NCBI GenBank assembly: GCA_937901485.1
Contig: CALGTT010000160.1
Location: 1 to 6,509 of the forward strand
DNA: 6,509 nucleotides
From: an uncultured Ruminococcus sp.
GTDB lineage: Bacteria > Bacillota > Clostridia > Oscillospirales > Ruminococcaceae
Direction of reading: 5' to 3'
The notes beneath the pieces are model-generated. The model was not told where the DNA came from and searched no databases. It saw only the letters and a list, made by a program, of their open reading frames with translations. Positions within the stretch are counted from its first letter, which is position 1. Every line of letters starts with the position of its first letter. The position numbers and the translations under genes are program-made. Positions 1 to 4,806 of the stretch are shown here, in pieces.

Positions 1-49
1 CCATCAATGCGCCCAGTGCCAAGCTTCTTTTCATCATTTTCTTACTCAT
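1..49 (-). CDS. Start of a probable exported protein (partial)
   Basis: Only the N-terminus is in the window: MSKKMMKRSLALGALM, read leftward from an ATG at 47-49. A Lys/Arg-rich start followed by a hydrophobic stretch is the n-region and opening h-region of a signal peptide, so the product is probably exported or anchored in the envelope. The start is supported by a good Shine-Dalgarno (GAAGGCGGA at 54-62, about five bases from the ATG) and by a promoter-like sequence about 100 bases upstream. The AUG three codons further in (MMKRS) is less well placed relative to that ribosome binding site. No function can be assigned from 16 residues. The gene lies downstream of purL on the same strand but behind a strong terminator, so it should be transcribed separately. 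It belongs to the AT-rich side of the compositional break. Confidence 0.6.
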   Translation of the reverse strand, partial: MSKKMMKRSLALGALM

Positions 50-101
50 AAAATCCGCCTTCTTTCTCAAAATATTTTTACAAGAATCGGTAAGAAATAA
101 A

Positions 102-133
102 TTGAAATAAAATGTATTATATTTTTATTTCAA
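102..133. repeat. Perfect 11-bp inverted repeat in the leader of the exported-protein gene
   Basis: TTGAAATAAAA at 102-112 is matched exactly by TTTTATTTCAA at 123-133, with a 10-base AT-only-but-one spacer. It lies between the predicted transcription start (about 141) and the ribosome binding site of the gene starting at 49. It could be an operator for a dimeric regulator or an mRNA stem in the 5' leader. The DNA around it is very AT-rich, which makes chance palindromes likelier, but 11 of 11 paired positions including two G-C pairs is more than expected. No regulator family is recognised. Confidence 0.5.
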
Positions 134-147
134 ATAGATGTACTCTC

Positions 148-175
148 ATTATAACATTTTAAAATATTAAAGCAA
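148..175 (-). promoter_or_regulatory. Predicted sigma-A-type promoter of the exported-protein gene
   Basis: Reading the minus strand, TATAAT (148-153) matches the consensus -10 perfectly and is preceded by TGT, an extended -10. TTGCTT (170-175), 16 bases upstream, is a partial -35 with a perfect TTG. Transcription would start near 141 and give a leader of about 90 bases before the ATG at 49. A (TTATC)n tract begins about 11 bases upstream of the -35. The extended -10 probably makes up for the weak -35. Confidence 0.6.
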
Positions 176-186
176 TGCTAAAAACA

Positions 187-222
187 ATAAGATAAGATAA
201 GATAAGATAAGATAAGATAAGA
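187..222. repeat. (GATAA)n pentanucleotide microsatellite
   Basis: Six uninterrupted copies of GATAA occupy 191-220, with a partial copy (ATAA) before and GA after. The tract is 36 bases with a perfect 5-bp period. It sits between the purL terminator and the -35 of the downstream gene (170-175). It is non-coding on both strands as far as can be seen. Perfect short tandem repeats mutate in copy number by slipped-strand mispairing, and just upstream of a promoter this could change transcription. Phase variation here is an inference. Confidence 0.9.
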
Positions 223-230
223 ATTTCTAC

Positions 231-265
231 AAAAAAGAGCTCTCAACTTTCGTTGAGAGCTCTTT
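231..265 (-). terminator. Intrinsic terminator of purL
   Basis: A perfect 14-bp stem (234-247 with 252-265; AAAGAGCTCTCAAC and its complement) closes a four-base loop. On the minus strand the loop reads GAAA closed by C-G, a stable GNRA tetraloop, and the stem ends in a run of six T (236-231). It starts 17 bases after the purL stop codon, the expected place for a rho-independent terminator. Read on the plus strand the tail is TTTAATAATTT, so weak bidirectional action is possible, but no plus-strand gene ends here. Confidence 0.92.
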
Positions 266-282
266 AATAATTTCACACTATA

Positions 283-3200
283 TTATTTAAAATAATTCAC
301 GCCAGATTTGAACAGCATTTGGTCTTTGTTACCATAAATGTTGCGGAACAAACCATCGGTAAAGCGTTCGGTGTGACCCATTTTACCAAGCACACGACCG
401 TCAGGGCTGGTGATGCCTTCGATAGCATACAAGCTGCCGTTGGGGTTGTAAGGCATGTTCATGGTGGGATTGCCTGCTGCATCCACATATTGGGTTGCAA
501 CTTGACCATTAGCAAAGAGTTCTTTGATGGTGCTTTCCGGTGCGTAGAAGCGACCTTCACCATGAGAAACCGCAATTGCGTGTTCATCGCCGGGTTCGCA
601 CATTGCCAGCCACGGAGATTTGTTGGAAACAACTTTGGTAGTCACGATTTGAGAAATATGGCGACCAATGTTGTTGAAGGTCAAGGTGGGGCTAGCTTCT
701 TCCATATCACGGATTTCGCCGTAAGGAACAAGACCCAGTTTAATCAAAGCTTGGAAGCCGTTGCAGATACCAAGCATCAAGCCGTCACGATTGTTGAGCA
801 AGTTGCTAACTGCTTCTTTAATTCGCGGATTACGGAGCATGGTTGCAATGAATTTGCCACTGCCGTCCGGTTCGTCGCCTGCGGAGAAGCCACCAGGAAT
901 CATTACGATGTTAGCGTTGTTGATGTATTGAACCATTTTTTCAACGGATTCTTCGATTGCTTGAGCAGTGAGGTTGCGTACAACAAAGGTTTCAGCAATT
1001 GCGCCAGCTGCTTCGAAGGCACGAGCACTATCGTATTCGCAGTTAATGCCCGGGAATACGGGAATAAATACGCGAGGTTTAGCAATAGTAATGGGTGCGG
1101 TCAAAGGCAGTTCTGCTTTGTAGAGCGGTTGTGCGATATCAGCAGGAGCTTCTACGTCAGCAAGTTTATAGGGGAAGATGCCTTGGAGAGTTTCCATGTA
1201 AGCATGTTTTGCTTCAGCTTCACTGATTACAGCATCGTTGATTGCTACGCCAGCATTAGCAGTGGTGTGACCAAGGAGCATGTAATCCAAGCCTTCGAAA
1301 ATTTCTTCCGGTTCAACGCCGTTAGCAAGTTCGAGAACCAAACCGCCCGGTTGCAGGGTGAAGAGGCTATCAGTATCGTTAAAGGGTTTAATGAATTCAA
1401 AGCCAAGTTCGTTACCGAGGCACATAGTAGTTACGAGAGCAGCGATACCACCGTCTTTAACTGCTGCAGCTGCATTAATCTTGCCAGCTTCCATTGCAGC
1501 GTGAACTGCGGTGAGGTTTCTACGCAGAGCTGCGAAGTCAAGAACTTCTGCATTGTCGCGCGGGCAGGAAAGGAATACAACTTCGTTGCCAGCTTCTTTG
1601 AATTCTGCGGAAACAGCTTTATTGCCATCGATTACGCCTACTGCGAAGGAAACCAAGGTAGGCGGAACAGTTTTATCCATAAAGGTACCGGACATAGAGT
1701 CTTTACCGCCAATTGCAGGCAGTTCAAGAGCGTCCAGAGCAGTGAAGGCACCTAAAAGTGCGCCAAAGGGCAAGCCCCAAGCAGCAGTGTTGTTCAGTTT
1801 GGGGAAGTATTCTTGTAAAGTCAAGCGCAGTTTTGCCGGGTCAGCACCCAAAGCTACTGCACGAACTACAGATTCTACAACTGCGTACATTGCGCCATGG
1901 AACGGGCTCCAGATTGCAACTTCCGGATTGTAGCCGCAAGCCATTACGGAAGCAGCAGTGGTAGTACCGTGAAGTACAGGAATTCTGCCTACCATACCTT
2001 CGGACGGGGTAATTTGAGTTTTGCCACCAAAGGGCATCATTACAGTACCACGACCGATGGTGCTATCAAAGCGTTCGCTCATACCTTTTTGGCTGCAAAC
2101 GTTAAGACGTGCCAAGTTGCTCAGCCAAGCAGCTTTGATGTCTTTAGATTCTGCAACTTCAACAGGAACTTTATCAAATACGTTGCTTGCTTTAGTATCT
2201 TCAACTACGATGCTGGTGTGTTGCGCTACACCGTTAGTATCCAGGAAAGCACGGGACAAATCTACAATCTTATCCCCTCTCCAGTACATTACAAGGCGCG
2301 GGTCAGCAGATACTTCTGCAACAACGGTAGCTTCCAAGTTTTCTTGGTCAGCAAATTTAATGAAGGCTTCTTTATTAGCAGCTTCAATTACAACTGCCAT
2401 ACGTTCTTGAGATTCGGAGATAGCAAGCTCGGTGCCGTCCAAACCTTCGTATTTTTTAGGAACTTTGTCCAGGTCAATTACAAGACCGTCGGTCAATTCG
2501 CCAATTGCTACGGATACACCGCCTGCACCAAAGTCGTTGCAGCGTTTAATCATAGCAGTAACTTCCGGATTGCGGAACAAGCGTTGGATTTTACGTTCAG
2601 TAGGCGGATTACCCTTTTGAACTTCTGCACCGCAGCTCATCAAGGAGTCTACAGTATGTTCTTTGGAAGAACCGGTTGCACCACCGCAACCATCACGACC
2701 AGTTTGACCACCAAGAAGTACTACGATATCGCCGGCAGCAGGACGTTCACGACGAACTGCACTACGAGGAGCAGCACCAATTACAGCGCCGATTTCCATA
2801 CGTTTTGCCACGAATTTTTCGTTGTAGTATTCTTGTACGTGACCAGTTGCCAAACCAATTTGGTTACCGTAGGAGCTATAGCCTGCAGCTGCGCCAATGG
2901 TGATTTTGCGTTGGGGCAATTTGCCTTCGATAGTTTCAGATACGGGAACGCGAGGGTCAGCAGCACCGGTTACACGCATTGCTTGATATACATAGGAACG
3001 ACCGGACAGCGGATCGCGGATTGCACCGCCGAGACAGGTTGCCGCACCGCCGAACGGTTCGATTTCCGTCGGGTGGTTGTGTGTCTCATTCTTGAACATG
3101 AGGATCCAGTCGGCTTCCTCGCCGTCAATATTTGCCTTGATCTTTACGGAGCAGGCGTTGATCTCCTCGCTCTCGTCGAGGTCATTGAGCAGACCGTCCG

Positions 3201-4035
3201 CCTTGAGCTTTCTTGCGCCCATGGTAGCAAGATCCATCAGTGTCAGGGGCTTGTTCTCTCTGCCCATTGCCTTGCGGTCAGCAAGGTACTGGTCGTAGGT
3301 CTCCTTGATGTAGGGTGTGTTGATATCCACGTTGCGGATGTTGGTCAGGAATGTGGTGTGACGGCAGTGATCGGACCAGTAGGTGTCGATCATACGGATC
3401 TCGGTGATGGTGGGATCACGCTTTTCGTTCATGAAATAGCTCTGGCAGAACTTGATGTCGTCCAGATCCATTGCCAGACCGAACTCACGGATGAATGCCT
3501 TCAGACCTTCCTCGTTCAGGCGGATGAAGCCTTCGAGGATTTCTACGGTGGTCGGGATATCGTAGTTGGTATCGAGGGTATTGTATGTATTCAGGGTTGC
3601 CTCACGGCTCTCCACGGGGTTGATCAGGTACTTCTTCAGACGGTCGAATTCTGCGTCTGTGAGATTGCCGCTGATGATGTAGATGCGTGCATTCTTCACG
3701 CGGCAGCGTTCTTTCTGTGTGAGGATCTGAATGCACTGCTCACAGCTGTCCGCTCTCTGGTCATACTGACCGGGGAGATATTCCACAGCGAACATGCGCT
3801 CGGATGCCTGCAGGGGCGGGAGTTCCTCATAAACCACGTCCACAGCCGGTTCGGAGAACACGTTCGGAATGGACATTCTGAAATCTTCCTCGGTGAGGTT
3901 GTCCGCATCATAGCGGTTCAGAATGCGCACACTGTTGATGTTCAGGCGCAGCGCAGTGCGAACGTCACTCAGGACGGACTGTGCTTCCACGGCATAGGCA
4001 GGCTTTTTTTCTACATAGACACGAAAAACAGACAT
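283..4035 (-). CDS. purL: Phosphoribosylformylglycinamidine (FGAM) synthase, single-chain PurL
   Basis: Cytoplasmic enzyme of de novo purine synthesis: FGAR + glutamine + ATP gives FGAM + glutamate + ADP + Pi. The 1250 residues match the long fused form, with PurS-like, synthetase and glutaminase parts in one chain. In order: an N-terminal PurS-like region (about 1-150); SDHCRHTTF (221-229); NHPTEIEPFGG (320-330) in the first synthetase half; a Gly-rich GRDGCGGATGSS (446-457); DFGAGGVS (501-508); GGKDSMSG (776-783) in the second half; and a class I glutamine amidotransferase domain from about 988. Its triad is intact: Cys1091 in GICNGF, with His1221 and Glu1223 in GHTERF. SHGEGRF is at 1157-1163. 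The ATG at 4033-4035 has a strong SD (AAGGAGC, 4042-4048, six bases away). The gene has its own promoter and terminator, with no other pur gene adjacent. Codon use changes sharply near residues 320-350, so the reading frame may join two different organisms' purL. The protein is uninterrupted and full length. Confidence 0.96.
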   Translation of the reverse strand: MSVFRVYVEKKPAYAVEAQSVLSDVRTALRLNINSVRILNRYDADNLTEEDFRMSIPNVFSEPAVDVVYEELPPLQASERMFAVEYLPGQYDQRADSCEQCIQILTQKERCRVKNARIYIISGNLTDAEFDRLKKYLINPVESREATLNTYNTLDTNYDIPTTVEILEGFIRLNEEGLKAFIREFGLAMDLDDIKFCQSYFMNEKRDPTITEIRMIDTYWSDHCRHTTFLTNIRNVDINTPYIKETYDQYLADRKAMGRENKPLTLMDLATMGARKLKADGLLNDLDESEEINACSVKIKANIDGEEADWILMFKNETHNHPTEIEPFGGAATCLGGAIRDPLSGRSYVYQAMRVTGAADPRVPVSETIEGKLPQRKITIGAAAGYSSYGNQIGLATGHVQEYYNEKFVAKRMEIGAVIGAAPRSAVRRERPAAGDIVVLLGGQTGRDGCGGATGSSKEHTVDSLMSCGAEVQKGNPPTERKIQRLFRNPEVTAMIKRCNDFGAGGVSVAIGELTDGLVIDLDKVPKKYEGLDGTELAISESQERMAVVIEAANKEAFIKFADQENLEATVVAEVSADPRLVMYWRGDKIVDLSRAFLDTNGVAQHTSIVVEDTKASNVFDKVPVEVAESKDIKAAWLSNLARLNVCSQKGMSERFDSTIGRGTVMMPFGGKTQITPSEGMVGRIPVLHGTTTAASVMACGYNPEVAIWSPFHGAMYAVVESVVRAVALGADPAKLRLTLQEYFPKLNNTAAWGLPFGALLGAFTALDALELPAIGGKDSMSGTFMDKTVPPTLVSFAVGVIDGNKAVSAEFKEAGNEVVFLSCPRDNAEVLDFAALRRNLTAVHAAMEAGKINAAAAVKDGGIAALVTTMCLGNELGFEFIKPFNDTDSLFTLQPGGLVLELANGVEPEEIFEGLDYMLLGHTTANAGVAINDAVISEAEAKHAYMETLQGIFPYKLADVEAPADIAQPLYKAELPLTAPITIAKPRVFIPVFPGINCEYDSARAFEAAGAIAETFVVRNLTAQAIEESVEKMVQYINNANIVMIPGGFSAGDEPDGSGKFIATMLRNPRIKEAVSNLLNNRDGLMLGICNGFQALIKLGLVPYGEIRDMEEASPTLTFNNIGRHISQIVTTKVVSNKSPWLAMCEPGDEHAIAVSHGEGRFYAPESTIKELFANGQVATQYVDAAGNPTMNMPYNPNGSLYAIEGITSPDGRVLGKMGHTERFTDGLFRNIYGNKDQMLFKSGVNYFK
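2986..3100. other. Codon-usage and composition breakpoint inside purL (possible assembly junction)
   Basis: Left of this interval purL uses Gln CAA, Lys AAA and Leu TTG; right of it Gln is CAG, Lys mostly AAG, and Leu CTC or CTG. The last CAA toward the right is at 2983-2985. The first CTC is at 3029-3033 and the first AAG at 3091-3093. Hand counts of G or C at third codon positions: blocks starting at 1201, 1801, 2461, 2881 and 2941 give 4, 9, 8, 9 and 6 of 20; 3001 gives 12; 3061, 3121, 3301, 3481 and 3661 give 16, 16, 17, 16 and 14. The switch coincides with the highly conserved segment from NHPTEIEPFGG to GGAIRDPLSGR. Whether it is an artefact or a natural recombination cannot be told from the sequence. 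Confidence 0.8.
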
Positions 4036-4073
4036 AATATAGCTCCTTTTCTCCTGTAATCTGGTCGCGGTGC

Positions 4074-4094
4074 GACATCCGTCTGCGGAATGTC
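4074..4094 (-). promoter_or_regulatory. Hairpin in the purL mRNA leader
   Basis: GACATCCG (4074-4081) pairs with CGGAATGTC (4086-4094), leaving a four-base loop and one bulged A (on the plus strand). It gives an eight-pair stem in the untranslated leader between the predicted transcription start and the SD at 4042-4048. It does not cover the ribosome binding site and has no U-tract, so it is not an obvious attenuator. It does not resemble the purine riboswitch fold. A role in mRNA stability is possible, but it may be incidental. Confidence 0.35.
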
Positions 4095-4108
4095 ACATGC
4101 TTACTTCT

Positions 4109-4137
4109 ATTGTAACATATTATCCGAAAAAACGCAA
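4109..4137 (-). promoter_or_regulatory. Predicted sigma-A-type promoter of purL
   Basis: On the minus strand, TACAAT (4109-4114; 5 of 6 to consensus) is preceded by TGT, an extended -10. TTGCGT (4132-4137), 17 bases upstream, has the TTG of a -35 but diverges after it. Transcription would start near 4102 and leave a leader of about 67 bases before the purL ATG. No PurR operator was recognised by eye. Confidence 0.6.
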
Positions 4138-4151
4138 ATGTTTTTTTGCGT
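4132..4151 (-). repeat. Seven-bp inverted repeat overlapping the purL -35
   Basis: ACGCAAA (4132-4138) pairs with TTTGCGT (4145-4151) around a six-base loop. Read on the minus strand it is followed at once by a T-run (TTTTT, 4127-4131), so it resembles a weak intrinsic terminator just upstream of the purL start. No minus-strand gene lies upstream that it would obviously serve, because the neighbour is divergent. It could block antisense or read-through transcription into purL, act as an operator at the -35, or be chance in an A/T-rich stretch. Confidence 0.3.
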
Positions 4152-4247
4152 ATTTCAGAAATAATTTGCAAAAACTTTCCCGTGCGGCATTTTTTCCGGA
4201 AATCCTGCCATACTATGCACATCAAGCAGAGAAAGTTGGGAAATAAG

Positions 4248-4586
4248 ATGCAGAATACCTACAGGCAGATCATTGCCCTTGTAACGGCAATGGCGATCTC
4301 CGCAGTCATCATCCTGATTTCCGCCGCCAAGGGACTGGAACGGCAGAGAGCGACCGCTATTGAAAAACAGTCAGCCATGACCGCACAGGAGGATGCCGGC
4401 TTTGTACTTGGTGAGCATAACGGCAGGCTTGCACTGTTCCGCGGACGCAGCCCCAAGCCCTACCGGATCCTGGACATGCAGATCTATCTGCTTCCGGAGG
4501 AGGATCAGCAGACCATCCGCAGCGGCGGGATCACCGTGCAGACCGAGGCAGAGCTGCGCAGTCTTCTGGAGGACTGGGATGAATAG
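4248..4586 (+). CDS. Small membrane-anchored protein with a BofC-like C-terminal domain
   Basis: The 112-residue product has one N-terminal membrane segment (about residues 8-27, IIALVTAMAISAVIILISAA). A short basic and Gln/Ala-rich linker follows, then an extracytoplasmic domain (about 50-112) running VLGEHNGRLALF, PYRILDMQIYLLPEEDQ, GGITVQ, and a C-terminal helix ELRSLLEDW. That layout, an NG-x-(L/V)-A-(L/V)-F strand, a P-Y-x-(I/V)-L-D motif and an LPEEDQ turn, is what I associate with BofC C-terminal-domain proteins of Clostridia. In Bacillus, BofC restrains a sporulation signalling protease; here the role is unknown. The match is from memory of the family pattern. The start is uncertain: ATG 4248 has only a weak purine-rich upstream (GGGA at 4238-4241), and an in-frame ATG at 4215 would add 11 residues but has no SD. 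The open frame extends further up to 4146. The gene is divergent from purL and convergent with the xylanase, so it is probably monocistronic. No clear promoter was found. Confidence 0.7.
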   Translation: MQNTYRQIIALVTAMAISAVIILISAAKGLERQRATAIEKQSAMTAQEDAGFVLGEHNGRLALFRGRSPKPYRILDMQIYLLPEEDQQTIRSGGITVQTEAELRSLLEDWDE

Positions 4587-4591
4587 CCGCA

Positions 4592-4625
4592 GAAAGGCTG
4601 CCGCATCAAAGTGCAGCAGCCTTTC
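4592..4625 (+). terminator. Terminator-like hairpin after the BofC-like gene (no U-tract)
   Basis: GAAAGGCTGC (4592-4601) pairs perfectly with GCAGCCTTTC (4616-4625), and an inner GCA/TGC pair (4603-4605 with 4612-4614) can extend the stem. It begins six bases after the stop codon at 4584-4586, the usual place for a terminator. What follows is GGAATGATACC, not a T-run, so it may work poorly as an intrinsic terminator, act as a 3'-end stabiliser, or need the hairpins immediately downstream. Confidence 0.5.
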
Positions 4626-4645
4626 GGAATGATACCAATCCTCAT

Positions 4646-4674
4646 AATTCCTGTAGACAAAGTCTACAGGAATT
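4646..4674. repeat. Perfect 13-bp hairpin, AAA loop
   Basis: AATTCCTGTAGAC (4646-4658) and GTCTACAGGAATT (4662-4674) are exact complements around a three-base AAA loop (TTT on the other strand). It is the first of the four hairpins in the element. It has no T-run on either side. Confidence 0.9.
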
Positions 4675-4676
4675 TA

Positions 4677-4691
4677 GCCGCCGCAGGCGGC
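4677..4691. repeat. Short GC-rich hairpin
   Basis: GCCGCC (4677-4682) pairs with GGCGGC (4686-4691) around GCA. It starts two bases after the previous hairpin. Six pairs alone is weak evidence, but it fits the array pattern of short three-base loops. Confidence 0.6.
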
Positions 4692-4713
4692 GTTGAGGTT
4701 GGCATTCAGACGG

Positions 4714-4738
4714 GATTTGAACGCTTTGCGTTCAAATC
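4714..4738. repeat. Perfect 11-bp hairpin, TTT loop
   Basis: GATTTGAACGC (4714-4724) and GCGTTCAAATC (4728-4738) are exact complements around TTT. The loop is the complement of the AAA loop of the first hairpin, so the two hairpins have similar geometry but opposite loop sense. Confidence 0.9.
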
Positions 4739-4760
4739 GGCGGATGACGCAGTCAGCCGC

Positions 4761-4797
4761 TCCCCCAACCCCCAATTGTCTATTGGGGGTTGGGGGA
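4761..4797 (-). repeat. Perfect 16-bp G/C-block hairpin beside the xylanase stop
   Basis: The arm at 4761-4776 (T, C5, AA, C5, AAT) is exactly complementary to 4782-4797 around a five-base loop TGTCT. It lies 9 bases beyond the xylanase stop codon (4807-4809), so it is probably the 3'-end structure of that mRNA. It lacks a following U-run on the minus strand (the flank reads GCGGCTGAC), so it is not a classical intrinsic terminator. The plus strand has two G5 runs separated by TT, too few G-tracts for an ordinary intramolecular quadruplex. Confidence 0.85.
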
Positions 4798-4806
4798 TTA
4801 GTATGA

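Noticed and set aside
187..222. CRISPR array
   Set aside because: The repeat unit is five bases with no spacers; it is a microsatellite.
319..1755. 478-codon open frame on the plus strand, antisense to purL
   Set aside because: Same reason: a shadow of purL codon bias, with no recognisable domain and no plausible ribosome binding context.
283..4035. Frameshift or pseudogene in purL at the composition break
   Set aside because: The frame is continuous, the length is normal for the fused form and the residues around the break follow the family pattern, so the join is in frame.
1897..4059. 720-codon open frame on the plus strand, antisense to purL
   Set aside because: It lies almost entirely within purL on the opposite strand. 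The translation is low in recognisable motifs and rich in Cys, Phe and Val as expected of an antisense shadow. purL has all its catalytic motifs.
4036..4110. Purine riboswitch in the purL leader
   Set aside because: The leader is only about 67 bases with one bulged hairpin. The three-way junction with paired loops expected of the purine riboswitch is not present.
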